From: Plenodomus lindquistii | Lineage: Eukaryota; Ascomycota; Dothideomycetes; Pleosporales; Leptosphaeriaceae | Assembly (NCBI GenBank): GCA_025504975.1 | Contig: JANUWI010000004.1 | Location: forward strand, 186,001-250,000 | Direction of reading: 5' to 3' | DNA length: 64,000 nt | In this document: positions 9,268 through 20,040 of the stretch, piece after piece | How the letters are laid out: each line of letters opens with the position of its first letter | Numbering within the stretch: the first letter of the stretch is position 1 | Notes under the pieces: generated by a model | The model's database searches: none | What the model saw: only the letters and a program-made list of their open reading frames with translations | Told to the model about the DNA's origin: nothing | Position numbers and translations under genes: made by a program

Positions 9268-10916
9268 CTACGAGTTGAGATAGTTGCGGACGGCGCCTTG
9301 CAGCTTCGTCGCACCCTCTCCAAGCATGTTGGACAGATTCTCAAGATCGTCTCCGGCTGTGAGACCAAACTTGCGAACAAAGTCCTTCGCGGCAGTTTCC
9401 AAATCGCCGTAGTCTTCTTCTGCGACATCGTCTTCGGGTCGGCCAAAGTATGCGTTGGACGAGATGGAGGTAGCGCCCTCAAAACCTGTTGATGATGTTA
9501 GCATAGCATAGCAATAGTCATGCTTCGAGATCATACCTGAAAGTCGCTCCTTCGCCTGTGCGGTAGCAGCAGGATCGAAAGCATTTCGTCCAAAGAACTC
9601 GTCACTTCCAATGCCCTTCTGTGCACCGAATCTCTCTCGTGCATACTTTTCGCTGTCATCCTGTGCTGGCTTGCTCACGCTTCCAAAGCCCCCCATCTTC
9701 TTTTGTTGTGCCACAGGCTTCTTTCCTGCACCAATTTGTCCGAATCCAAGGCGCTGAACGCCCATACCCAGTCTTTCCATATCTTGACTTGAGCGCTCAG
9801 GCTTGGATGTAGATCCAAACCCACCTCGTGGTGGAGATACAGGCGTCGGTGAAACGATAGTGGATGCTTCGGGGGCTTTGGCCTTTGTGGAGGTGGCAGC
9901 TTCGGCAGCTTCAGCGTCAGGATCGTAACCCAACTTCTCGATGCGCTCTGCTTCTTCCCGCGCCTTGCGTTCGGCTTCCTCAAAGTCCAATCCGCTGTCT
10001 GCCACCACCTTCTTCGCACCGAGACCCTTCTTCTTTGCGCCTAGGATGTTCTTCTTTGGCGCAGCACCACCTGTAGTTTTCCGTACCGCTGCGGGCTTTG
10101 CTGCAGGGACAGCGGCAGGTGTGCTGGTGCCGGAAGCGCCAACGAGCGGCGACTTTGGACGGTCGGTCCCGTTGCCGTTTGCGCCTGGCTTGAGGAATGG
10201 TGATCCGACTCGAGGTGTACCAGTGCGAGAAGGTGGGTTTGAGGGTCGCTTGATCGTAGGCTTATCCCAGGAGGAGAAGAAGTCATCGTCTTCGCCAGCA
10301 GGGGTGTTGTTGCCTTCACTGCCTGCTGCATCGGGGGCGTCGGTGATGACAACCTCCTCGGGATATCTAAAGTTTACCGTGTTAGCGCGAAGGGCTGCTT
10401 CTTGTGGTGATTGGTGACGTACAGTCGGGCGTCCGCAGCGCATCGCCGTGTCAACTCCTCTTTGTACTTTGTGGCGGCATTGCTGGTGTATTTGGCCTTG
10501 TGGTCCTTGCTAGCGAGGGCAGCGGAGCCTCCATGCGACTGAAAGTACTTGGTCGCGCTCTCGTTGCCGCCAACCTTCATGATTCGTAATTGGTCCCATT
10601 GCCAGACTGCAGGCCATCAGTATAACTTGGTCTCGTTGTTTCGGTGGCTTGCGTACTGTCGAGGTTGGTGGATCGCACAAACGAGATGTGCACACCCATG
10701 TTACGGTGGTTCGACGAGCAATCAAGGCAAAGATAGATGCCAAAAGGAACAGAACTCCATGTTGGGTTCTTTGCGCCGCAGTCGAAACATATCTACATGT
10801 ATTTGTTAGTGGTCTGCCCACCTGCTCTTCCTTGGAGGCTGGCTTACTTTGTTTGCAGGCTTCGCCTTTAGTTTCGTGAAGATTTGCTGCGACTGGGTCT
10901 TGGTTGCGAGCGCCAT
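9268..10916 (-). CDS. GLO3: ADP-ribosylation factor GTPase-activating protein, GLO3 type
   Basis: Five exons: 10848..10916, 10657..10792, 10423..10606, 9537..10366, 9268..9485; introns of 50-56 nt; 478 aa. The N-terminal ArfGAP zinc finger is complete: Cys25, Cys28, Cys45 and Cys48 (C-x2-C-x16-C-x2-C), then the NHRNMGVHISFVRS segment with the arginine finger (Arg53), then WQWDQLRIMKVGGN. The C-terminal third has the Glo3 motifs SDEFFGRNAFD and ISSNAYFGR and ends in the amphipathic region expected to bind coatomer and membranes. In yeast the enzyme triggers GTP hydrolysis on Arf1 during COPI retrograde transport from Golgi to ER. The middle is Pro/Ala/Lys-rich and disordered. It is divergent from the DUF1989 gene with 564 bp between starts. 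Confidence 0.93.
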
Positions 10917-11480
10917 GATGAGGACTTGGGTAGGAATGGCTGCTCTGTTGGGCGGTAAAGGAGTCGTGGGGACTATTTGGCGGCGGTCGGGGCCAGGGTG
11001 TCCGCATCAGCACGTGCCATCTCAGTGATATAGTTCCAATGTCTCTACTCGGCCTACCCACTACACGTGCGGGGGAGCTCCTCATTGTCCGCTGAACCCT
11101 CGCCCGTGTGTTGGCTCGATGCAATACATCGCATCCTATCATCGACCCACTTCATCGCTGCCTTGGTCTGGATGTGATATCAATGAAAGCGCCTCGATCA
11201 TCCCACTCTAGGGCATAATCACCGTTGCTAACGAGCTTGACACTGCTACTTATCTACAATCGCACCAACAACAGCTGTATGGATCCAATCAAGAGTATCT
11301 ACCCCTCCATCATATCATGCGCCCAGCTGCGACGGTTATGAGCTTGATGCTGTTTCCCTCCCATCTCTGCGTGTCCTCTCATCTACATCGCACTTTCACT
11401 TCCCCACTTCCCTGCCCGTCCAGGATATAACCCTCACAACCGCAGCTCAGCGTACATAATCGCCTCCCATCAGCTCCATC
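10917..11480. promoter_or_regulatory. Divergent upstream region between GLO3 and the DUF1989 gene
   Basis: 564 bp between the two start codons, so promoters for both genes must lie here. Pyrimidine-rich tracts occur before the plus-strand ATG (about 11355-11410). No specific binding site can be claimed. Confidence 0.5.
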
Positions 11481-12251
11481 ATGCCCAAGCAAACCGTCCC
11501 CGCCCGCCGCGGCGCCGCAGCCCTTGTCCGCGCCTCCCAAAAGATACGCATCACAAACACCCACGGCAACCAAGTCGTCGATACATGGGCCCTCGCGCTG
11601 CCCACAACCTCCATACAAACCGCGTCCTCCAAGGTCGAAGCTCCGCTCTTCCCAAATGCCACCCCTACCTCCCCCTCCGGCTACACAGATGTGGCAAACG
11701 GCGCCGCCATGGCGCCAGAGTACATGTCCATGTGCCACTGTCGCGCTTCTTTGCTCAAAATTACACCATCCGTGGGGGACATGCTGGTGAGCCAGAAACG
11801 CGCGCCGATGGTCAAATTGGTGGAAGATACAAGCCCAGGCGTTCACGATACGCTGATTGCGGCGTGTGATCGCTGGCGGTATAGCGAGTTGGGCGTACAA
11901 GGTTATCATGAGTCTTGCACGGATAATTTCTGGGATGCGCTGTATACCCTTTCTACATCCTCTGCTCTGAACAGCGAACCAGAGTTCAAAGACGCACTGC
12001 AGGAACTGCGGGCGCAGCTGGGTGGGAAGGTGCCTGATCCATTTAATCTGTTTATGAATATTCCGATCACACAAACTGGGGAAGGTGCAAAGAGGGGCGT
12101 TAGTTTTGAAGCGCCAGTCACAGAGGCGGGGGACTATGTGGTGTTGGAAGCGTTGAGGGATGTGGTTGTTGTGATGAGTGCGTGTCCGCAGGACGTGCTA
12201 ACAATCAATGGGAAGAATCCAGTCGATGCGCATTTCGAAGTTTATGACTGA
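11481..12251 (+). CDS. DUF1989 (urea-carboxylase-associated family) protein
   Basis: Intronless, 256 aa, with an ATG in good context. Family motifs are in order: RITNTHGNQVVDTWAL near the N-terminus, MSMCHCRASL, HDTLIAACDRWRYSELGVQGYHESCTDN in the centre, FNLFMNIPI, and the C-terminal DYVVLEALRDVVVVMSACPQD. These identify the DUF1989 family, cupin-like metal-binding proteins often encoded beside bacterial urea carboxylase or allophanate hydrolase. The His and Cys residues in HDT, YHESC and SACPQD are candidates for metal binding. A role in urea or nitrogen metabolism comes from bacterial context only; no nitrogen gene is adjacent here. Confidence 0.88.
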   Translation: MPKQTVPARRGAAALVRASQKIRITNTHGNQVVDTWALALPTTSIQTASSKVEAPLFPNATPTSPSGYTDVANGAAMAPEYMSMCHCRASLLKITPSVGDMLVSQKRAPMVKLVEDTSPGVHDTLIAACDRWRYSELGVQGYHESCTDNFWDALYTLSTSSALNSEPEFKDALQELRAQLGGKVPDPFNLFMNIPITQTGEGAKRGVSFEAPVTEAGDYVVLEALRDVVVVMSACPQDVLTINGKNPVDAHFEVYD

Positions 12252-12577
12252 GTCTTGGTTTGAGTTGGGTATCAACATTCGGAAAGGTAACGTTGTTATA
12301 ATCTTCAATCTATACAAATGCGATTAAACAGGCCCTTTACGAAGAAGCTTGTATTAATTCAGTCACTCGAGTCACGAGCACTATAGTTAACACACTACAC
12401 CAAATAGTATGTAAAAAGTAATTTGTTACACGAGTATTCCCTACAAATAGTTAAGATGGTATTGTATTGAACTTTAGTACCTTTGTTGCCTCCCTGCTAC
12501 TATATAGACTTAAGCGTCATGCTGTCAATATGAGATAGGGACACAATAAATACGAGCTCCTTCATGGGTAGCAGCCT
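12252..12577. other. Convergent intergenic region
   Basis: 326 bp between the 3' ends of the DUF1989 and membrane-protein genes. Most of it is the inverted copy of a decayed repeat (listed separately). Confidence 0.6.
12340..12515 (-). repeat. Decayed dispersed repeat, copy D (inverted)
   Basis: Read on the minus strand it shows the block order of the copies near 4.5, 31.8 and 52.3 kb: TAGTAGCAGGGAGGCAAC, then GTGTAGTGTGTTAACTATAG, then ACAAGCTTCTTCG. Boundaries are approximate and divergence is high. Confidence 0.45.
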
Positions 12578-14604
12578 TCAGCCAATCCTGATACCCTGCG
12601 GCCCAGCCAATTCAAGACTCCCGAAAAACGTCCCCATCAAACATCCGCTCACCAGCCCCAGTCTCAGGAACCAATACACTACCATCCCAAATCTGACCCT
12701 CTTCCACCACACCATGTCACCCTCAGCTCCAATCTGACCTCGTGTAGTTAACCACTCCATCACCACCGGCCATCGCCCAAGTACGAGCGCCGCCATGTAC
12801 CACGCCCCTAGGTGCACCAACGAAGCCAATGGTACGATACCCAGTATCCATATGAGAAACATCCTGTTCCGTAGAATGGCAGCAATGCCAAAGACGTTGT
12901 CTATGGCTGTAAGGACGCACAGGCCAAAGCCAGCGACCATAAGGGTCTGACAGAGGAGAAGAAGAATATGATCTTGGTACCAGGGTTGGGATGTGAAGCT
13001 AGGATAGGGAAATTTTGGGAGGTCCACGAGACGTCTTGGGAATGACGAGGTAGTCGAAGACGATGTTGACGAGTGAGGTGATACTCGAGAACAAGGTGAC
13101 TTCTCTCGCGTTGTATTGTATGGAATTGGGATCGGATAAGATGGATGCGGGTCATCGTGGTGGATTGTCGTGTCATCGGCGGATGATGACGATTGATCGT
13201 AAGTAGTCGTGTGCTGCGTCCTACGATGTGGTACAATGTTCTGCATGGAGACTGCGATCTCCCCGTTTCTGACTACCTGCGAATGATGAGCCTTCTCAAA
13301 GGCCTTCGCATCGTTGTCAAAGTAAGCTTGGGCCATCGACAGTAATGGGAGTAGTAAGAGAATCAGTGGTAAAGTCTGGCCGAATGACCAGACGTTCTCC
13401 TCCAAGACCTCATGGTTCTGAGTGTAGTTCAGTCCATCGAAGTTGTATGTTACCGATTGCCTTGTTGTCCATATCTTGATGGTACCCCAAGCCATTGCGA
13501 ATGTCAGCCAGATGATCTCGAGCAGCATTGACTCTGCAATATCGTAGAAAGCGCGTGCAGTCGTAAAACCAGCATACGTAATCAGATATGGCATATTCCA
13601 GAGACATGATGAGATTCTTCCGTCTTCAGATTTAGTCTCGAGGAAGTGTAGTGTACGCTTGACCTTGGCTGCAGGCCATTGGCGAGTACATATTCGTGAG
13701 GTTTCCGCAATTGGTTCGAACAAGCGAAAGATGCAGTGAACATAAGACACGACAATGACCACCACTGAAAATGCCATCGACCACAGATTTGGCGACCGGC
13801 GGCGAAATCCTTTCATGGAAAGTTCCTTGTAGAAGCATGAAGTGCTGAGACTGGGATAGAACCCCTCTCCATCGTTGGGGTATTGGTTGAGCCACATGTT
13901 GGATCCAGTAGGAAGAAGTGCAGCAATTAGGAGCGTAGCGAGGATAAAAATGGAAAATACTCGAATGATCCTCATGCTTCTGTTCGATTGTAGGTAGGCG
14001 TCAAGGAAATTCATCGCCGAGATAAATGAGAAATTGGCGAACCTAGCCTAGATTAGCCTTATACACAGAGGTTGTAACTGGGGAAATCTCACCAGGCTTC
14101 GAAAACCATGATTTGCCAATGGTATGCAGAAATACCGCATCGTATCTGCGAATATGCTGCGACGAGAAGGCCAATACCCGTGACGAGGTTCAGATCGCTG
14201 AGAATCAAGACTGACTTCTCCATGGCATACTCGAATCTCCTGCTTGGCGTCCATGAGATGAGTCGTCCACGAACGAAGGACAAAATGCCATGATCAACCG
14301 GATTCGCATATCGCCTTCCCTGGCTGTTGGCGCGTTCAAAGTCATGCACTGTGAGATAGTGCAGTAGAAGGAGAATAATAGTCAAGTATGCTGAGATTGA
14401 GAAACCCAAAACTACCTAATTGACGTAAGTATGTTGTTGTAGGAGCCCCGATGGACTTGAACTCACACCTATTCCAGAAAGCTCTGGATTTGGGCGTAAC
14501 GGTGGGATATCGTGCAAAGCAGTGAGATTCAAAAGGGACAACCACGAACAATTGGATCTGTGACAATGTGTTGCTGCTTCTGTACGAGGAAACGTGTGCG
14601 CCAT
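12578..14604 (-). CDS. Polytopic membrane protein, unknown function
   Basis: Three exons: 14467..14604, 14093..14415, 12578..14042; introns of 51 and 50 nt (GTGAGT...TTAG; GTGAGA...CTAG); 641 aa. The start ATG 14604 gives a protein opening MAHTFPRTEAATHCHRSNCSW; an in-frame ATG at 14763 is possible. Hydrophobic helices follow at VVLGFSISAYLTIILLLLHYL, IRVFSIFILATLLIAALL, MAFSVVVIVVSYVHCIF, FGQTLPLILLLLPLL and several near the C-terminus (HILLLLCQTLMVAGFGLCVL, MFLIWILGIVPLASLV, FGMVVYWFLRLGLVSGCL), about eight to nine in all, with a Ser/Thr-rich cytosolic-looking loop between. N-terminal Cys/Asn residues before helix 1 suggest a lumenal or extracellular start. The layout resembles uncharacterised fungal membrane proteins; I cannot name a family. 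Confidence 0.7.
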
Positions 14605-15324
14605 GCTGAGTTCGTAGGTTGCACTCGATGCGTATGAGGCTAGTTGATGTAGATATAGCTGGCGGATTAAGTGGTACTGCACTCGCGTTTGGCCAGACGA
14701 CGGCCTGTTAGCATTAGATCCAGGCCATAACAAGAGCCATCGAGGGTTGGGCCAATGGCTCAAGCCAATGTTGACCCGATGGTGTGTATGTTGAGTAAAG
14801 TCTCAGTTGCGACGTCACCATCCGTGCCAGCTAGTGGTTGCCTGAAGTCATACTGCAGTGAACATGACGGATGACTGAGCTACCATGGTAGCATACTTTT
14901 GGTGGATTCTTGGCTTTGAGAGATGATTCATCAACGACATAGGTGGACAGTACATGATACAGGCTGCAATAATGCAAGGATGGAGTGACTCTTTGCCAGA
15001 CTACCAGTGCTTCTGTTTCGACGGTTGACAGAAGAGGCACCTCATAGATCGACCGTTGGTCAGGGGTACAACCGATCATGCAACGCTGGTCCTGCCCCTT
15101 GGATTTTCAGGGCGTATCTGCCTGTCATGCGATGCGATGAGGTTTGAGGTGTATCACATGCCGCGTTTGCACGTGGGTGAAGGACCTCGTCTGACCCCCG
15201 GCAAAGCACCGGCCACCGAACTCTTGGCGCCGTGCTAGTGGGGAAATTTATCGATAGGGCAACAACTTAAACTTTTTGACATTTCGCAGACCGCTGCCAC
15301 AACATTCTCAGACCAGTCGCCAAC
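14605..15324. promoter_or_regulatory. Divergent intergenic region upstream of NOG1
   Basis: 720 bp between the divergent starts of the membrane-protein gene and NOG1. No coding or RNA signal is supported; promoters for both genes are expected here. Confidence 0.45.
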
Positions 15325-17504
15325 ATGAAGACTCAGTGGAAGGACATCCCCGCCGTGCCCACAAGCCAGGAGTTCCTGGACATTGTCCTCTCCAGAACGT
15401 ATGTCCCCTTGCCCTCCACGAATTTGGCGCCACACTAACATTTTTGCAGCCGTACGAGCGAACCCTCGCCAGCACGCACGAGTACAATGTACTAACAGAT
15501 TTCAGAGCGCCGACTCCCCACACAGATTCGAGCTGGTTTCAAGATTAGTCGTATCCGAGCCTTCTACACGCGCAAAGTCAAGTATACGGCAGAGACCTTC
15601 ACCGAGCGCCTCTCCACCACCATCGAAGCCTTCCCTCGGCTGGCAGATATCCACCCGTTCCACCGCGATCTTCTCAACACTCTCTACGATGCCGACCACT
15701 TCAGAATTGCGCTCGGTCAGCTGTCGACGGCAAAGACCCTCATCGAGACGGTTGCGCGCGACTACGTGCGCCTGCTGAAGTATGGCCAATCGCTTTTTCA
15801 GTGCAAACAGCTAAAGCGGGCGGCGCTTGGTCGCATGGCTACTATCTGCAAGCGTCTCAAGGACCCGCTCGTCTACCTCGAGCAGGTCAGACAACATCTG
15901 GGCCGTCTTCCTTCCATCGATCCCAACACCCGCACACTGGTCATCGCTGGTTTCCCCAATGTCGGAAAGTCTTCCTTCCTCAAGTCGATCTCGAGAGCCG
16001 ATGTTGAGGTCCAGCCCTACGCTTTCACTACAAAGAGTCTTTATGTGGGACACTTGTAAGTTCCGTGCAATCAGCGGCGTACGCAACCGTGCTAACACTC
16101 TGATAGCGACTATAAGATGCTTCGGTTCCAAGCAGTCGATACGCCCGGTATCCTCGACCATGCGCTCGAAGACATGAACACCATCGAACATCAATCGATC
16201 TGCGCCATCGCCCATCTTCGGGCCCATATCCTGTACTTTATGGATCTCAGTGAGCAGTGCGGTTACTCCGTTGCCTCGCAAATCGCCCTTTTCAACAACA
16301 TCAAGCCTCTGTTCGCGAACAAGCTCATCTCGATTGTCATCAACAAGATCGACCTTATGAAGCCCGACCAGCTGGATGCGGAAACACAAGAGCAGCTACA
16401 GAGCATGCTCAAGTCCGGCGAGGTTGAGATGCTCGAGTTGTCCTGCAACACGCTTGAGGGTGTCATGGCTGTGCGCAATTCTGTTTGCGACCGTCTCATC
16501 GCAGCTCGCAACGCTGAGAAGCTGAAGGCTGGCACCAACAGCTCTGGTGAGCCATCCGGCCGTCTCGGTGAACTTCTCCGCCGTATCCACGTTGCTCAAC
16601 CTTTGGGCGGCGTTACCCGCGAGACCTCCATTCCCGAAGCTGTGCTCAACAGGAAGAAGTACGACAAGAACGACCCAGACCGCCCAATGCTGGAGCGCGA
16701 TCTTGAAGAAGCGGACGGTGGAGCTGGTGTGTACAACATTGATCTCCGCAAGAACTACATGCTCGAAAACGACGAGTGGAAACACGACCGCATTCCCGAA
16801 GTCTTCAAGGGCCAAAACGTGTACGACTTTATCGACCCTGACATCGAGGCTAAGCTGGCCGCTCTTGAAGCAGAGGAGGAGAAGCTGGAAGCCGACGGCT
16901 TCTACGAGTCAGAAGACGAGCTCGAGGATGCAGAGGAGGCTGACATCCGCTACAAGGCCGAGCTCATTCGCGAGAAGAGGCAACTAATCCGCAACGAAGC
17001 GAAGATGCGCAAGAGCCTCAAGAACAGGGCCGTCATCCCCCGCACCAAGAAGGCGAAGCAGCTATCACAGATGGAATCGCATCTCGAGAGTCTGGGCTAC
17101 GACTCCTCCAAGGTCGCAGAGCGCGCTCAAAGCCAGGCTCGCGGCCGCAGCCTTGCCCGTGGACGATCAGAAGGACCCAATGGCGACGCCATGGATATCG
17201 ACACACCCAGGACTGCTTCCGAGCGGGCGAAGAGCCGAGGACGCAGCGCAAGCACCAACAGGAGAACCGATGGTGTGCCCAACGAAGCTGCCGCTTCGAA
17301 GGCTGAGAAGGTGGCTAAGCTGTCGCAGAGGAAGATGAATAGGATGGCTAGACAGGGTGAGGCGGATAGGCACTCCACTGGCTCGTTGATCAAGCATTTG
17401 GTATGTTTCCTCTCATTTCCTTGCAACACGCATTTAGAAACACATGCTAATTTATCATTCAGACTGCTGGTAAGCGTGGTATCGGGAAGACTAGCCATAG
17501 ATAG
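15325..17504 (+). CDS. NOG1: Nucleolar GTP-binding protein 1 (60S ribosome biogenesis GTPase)
   Basis: Exons 15325..15398, 15450..15451, 15506..16055, 16107..17400 and 17463..17504; 653 aa. The N-terminus MKTQWKDIPAVPTSQEFLDI and the bundle region KISRIRAFYTRKVKYT are characteristic. GTPase motifs: G1 GFPNVGKS (174-181), G3 DTPG, G4 NKID. The C-terminal KRGIGKTSHR tail is basic. Nog1 joins pre-60S particles in the nucleolus and inserts its tail into the exit tunnel during maturation. A 2-nt exon (CC, 15450-15451) between introns of 51 and 54 nt is needed to keep frame and gives S-R-T-Q-R-R; no single-intron alternative I tried restores the frame. The linker before the tail is rich in Arg/Ser/Gly repeats (RGRSLARGRSEG). 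Confidence 0.95.
15450..15451 (+). other. NOG1: 2-nt micro-exon of NOG1
   Basis: The upstream intron 15399-15449 ends CACTAACATTTTTGCAG and the downstream intron 15452-15505 begins GTACGAG and ends GTACTAACAGATTTCAG. Both are normal size and both have an ACTAAC branch. The two bases CC join AC...AG to give ACC CAG (Thr-Gln), matching the conserved TQR after the first helix. Confidence 0.75.
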
Positions 17505-18141
17505 ACGGCATGTGGTGTTTGTCCATTTTCTCGTTTTAGCAGCTCTCGATGTATGTATTTGTCATTGCGGACATGACATGAAAAATCACGGTAGGCGTTT
17601 AGGATGCATCCCACGTAGATACCAGCTCGTCAATTACCAGCTTGGCGTGCTAATGCGAGTCGTTCACACATGATATTGCAAATTGCACATACTCTCACTC
17701 CCGAGTCAGTCGATTATATGTAGATGGGTGTCTTGGTCACATTTGGCATTACCGTCTTTCTCCTCTGCATAACTTCTTACAATACGATACACACGGGTAC
17801 AAAATAGCCCCGAAGCCCCCTGCATACCAGCTAATGGACAGGACAATTTTTCCCCCAAAACACCAGTCGCCATCTAATCTCATCAAGGACGCTCAACTTT
17901 TCATCTTGGTGGAAAAAAAGAGAAAAAGCCAGCTAGCTATCTTATCGTACAGTGGGGAAAACTCCCAGAGTGGCGAGGAGGTCGTGCATTTTGTACTTGG
18001 CACGACCTGAGGGGAATGGTGATATGCGTGCGTATGGAAATGCAACAAGTGCGGTGGGTGAGAAGGCGATGCTGGTTGCTTGCCCTTTTGGCGTGGGCAT
18101 GACTATTTTAGTTGATTCAATGGGCTTGGTCGTGATGCCGG
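17505..18141. other. Convergent intergenic region between NOG1 and TIM23
   Basis: 637 bp of 3' flanks. A plus-strand frame at 17952-18191 overlaps the last TIM23 exon and has no features. No repeat or RNA gene seen. Confidence 0.5.
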
Positions 18142-18935
18142 TTATAAGTGGGCATTATCGGATCCAGGTTCAAAGAAGATCTTTCTTGTAATCTGCCGGA
18201 CGTGTTAGTGGTGCAATCTTAGTTCTCAGATGGGTGTGCATACCGCCCACGTTCCCGCTACGCCAGCACAAATGCCTGAACTAATCGCCATTTGCCGTGT
18301 ACCCCGCGTACTCTTGAATATAGCACCGCTCAGCGCACCTGCCACAACGCTGTTGGTCATATCGTGCTTTCCTCTGTAATACCCAATTGTGCTGTTCAGC
18401 CCGTTGTACACCATGGCAATTACGCCCGCGCTGTTTCCCAAAAACGGCCCCCGCCGCGTGACTGCGTTGAGGACGCCGTTGAGTCGCAACCGCGGTGGCA
18501 TGCTCGCGGGGTTCTTCTTAAGTCCCTCTGCCAGTCCCCACACACCACCCACCGACAATGCGCTCAAGTAGCTGACACCGGTCCCATAACATAGGTCGTC
18601 TGACCAGCCGCGGGACGGGAGTACAGATTGGTTGTCGGAGAGGACGGAATCTTCGAGAGATAGGTAGTCGAGGGTGTCTTGGTTGAGGCCGGCGAGGGGA
18701 TGCAGTTGCGATGGGTCGTAGTCTACTGAGAGGGGGTTTTGGATGGTGGTAGGGTCGAAGGGCGTGGGTTGGAAGGTATCTTCTTTCACAAAGTCCGAGG
18801 ACTGGGTTTGTGGCGACTGGGTGGGTGCGGGGGTGGACTTGCGCCCTGTGATGGTGTCCCAGCTGGTGTTGTGTGAGTGAATTGGGGCAAGGTGTATGTA
18901 ATGGCGGCGGGGCGGGGGGCGGCATACATTGTCAT
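18142..18935 (-). CDS. TIM23: Mitochondrial inner-membrane import channel subunit Tim23
   Basis: Three exons: 18928..18935 (8 nt), 18244..18862, 18142..18192; introns of 65 and 51 nt; 225 aa, the usual length. The tiny first exon supplies ATG ACA AT, so the protein starts MTIWDTITGRKS. The N-terminal half is hydrophilic (intermembrane-space receptor part); from about residue 100 the Tim17/Tim22/Tim23 domain begins with four hydrophobic helices containing GVSYLSALSVGGVWGL, GNSAGVIAMVYNGL, SVVAGALSGAIFKSTRG and ISSGICAGVAGTWA. The last exon adds ITRKIFFEPGSDNAHL, which replaces an early stop that would result from reading through the intron. Tim23 forms the voltage-sensitive presequence translocase with Tim17 and Tim50. 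Confidence 0.92.
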
Positions 18936-19338
18936 TCTGAAGATGGCCGACTATGACGGTCGACGAATAAGCGACTGACTGACTGAAGGCTGCGCCTAGT
19001 TTTGCACCGCCAGTCGAGATGAACGGGTGTTCCCAATCAGCGGCTGGAATGCTGCAATGTCACAGCAGCGGCTGGGCCGAGATGCGCAGGCGGGCGGCGG
19101 GCGACTGGGTGGAGGTGGAGGCGGAGGCGGAGACGTCGACGGGCGGCTTTGGTGATGTCGCGAAAAGTTCTGGCAAGGAACGACGAGAGCGCACGGGCCC
19201 GTCTCTCTTCGCCTGCAGACCGTTCGCCTTTCGAGAAGGGTCCGTCGCTGGTTCCGAACTCGGAAAGAAATCCAAGTACTCCATCCCGTCATCCCACCAC
19301 CAACGCTGCAGATCACTGCATTCACACCACTCGTGACA
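18936..19338. promoter_or_regulatory. Divergent promoter region TIM23/URA5
   Basis: 403 bp between the start codons of two divergent housekeeping genes. GC-rich, with a (GGAGGC)n-like purine tract near 19110-19135. Frames crossing it on the minus strand are shadows of URA5. Confidence 0.5.
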
Positions 19339-20040
19339 ATGGCCCTTCCCGGATACAAACAAGCCTTTCTCAAGGACTGCGTCTCTGCCGACGCCCTCAA
19401 ATTCGGCACCTTTACCCTCAAGTCCAAGCGCACCTCGCCCTACTTCTTCAACGCAGGCCTCTTCCACCGTGCAGACCTCCTGCGCTCCATCTCCTCGGCA
19501 TACGCACACACTCTCAAGGCCCACGGCGAGGCAGACCCCTCGTTCCAATGGGACATTCTCTTTGGCCCCGCCTACAAGGGCATACCACTGGCTGCAGCGT
19601 CCATTGACAAACTCGCTGATCTGGATGTCGCCAAGTACGGCAGCAAGAGCTACAGTTTCAATCGCAAAGAGGCGAAGGACCACGGTGAGGGTGGCAACAT
19701 TGTTGGTGCCAGTCTCAAGGGGAAGAAGGTTGTCATTGTAGACGATGTCATCACCGCTGGCACTGCCATCAGGGAGGCTATTGACATCATCAAGAGGGAA
19801 GGTGGAGAGCTTGTTGGTATCATCGTCGCATTTGACAGGCAAGAGAAGACACCAACGGCAAACGACGACGACGGGAAGCCGGGACCCAGTGCGATTGGTC
19901 AGGTGAGGAAGCAGTATGGCATCCCCGTCTTGGCCATTTTGACGCTGGACGATGTCGTCGAGTATCTGAGGAGTCTAGGTGGCGAGGATGATCTCAAGAG
20001 GTTGGACGAGTACAGGGCCAAGTACAAGGCCAGCGACTAG
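19339..20040 (+). CDS. URA5: Orotate phosphoribosyltransferase
   Basis: Intronless, 233 aa from ATG 19339. It converts orotate and PRPP to orotidine 5'-monophosphate and pyrophosphate, the fifth step of de novo pyrimidine synthesis, in the cytosol. Visible family features: TSPYFFNAGLF (residues 32-42, orotate and PRPP contacts), the catalytic loop SYSFNRKEAKDHGEGG (104-119) with its Lys/Asp/His, and the PRPP-binding motif VVIVDDVITAGTA (131-143). Length and C-terminus match fungal enzymes. The close divergent neighbour is TIM23. Confidence 0.97.
   Translation: MALPGYKQAFLKDCVSADALKFGTFTLKSKRTSPYFFNAGLFHRADLLRSISSAYAHTLKAHGEADPSFQWDILFGPAYKGIPLAAASIDKLADLDVAKYGSKSYSFNRKEAKDHGEGGNIVGASLKGKKVVIVDDVITAGTAIREAIDIIKREGGELVGIIVAFDRQEKTPTANDDDGKPGPSAIGQVRKQYGIPVLAILTLDDVVEYLRSLGGEDDLKRLDEYRAKYKASD

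Noticed and set aside
15399..15505. One 107-nt intron in NOG1 instead of two introns and a micro-exon
   Set aside because: It joins AC to AG CGC and shifts the frame; the following conserved sequence would be lost.
16117..17673. Single 518-codon frame for the 3' half of NOG1
   Set aside because: It reads through the 62-nt intron at 17401-17462; splicing gives the conserved KRGIGKTSHR end instead.
19060..19842. 260-codon minus-strand open frame across URA5
   Set aside because: It is the antisense shadow of a certain gene; its composition follows the reverse of URA5 codons and no domain is visible.
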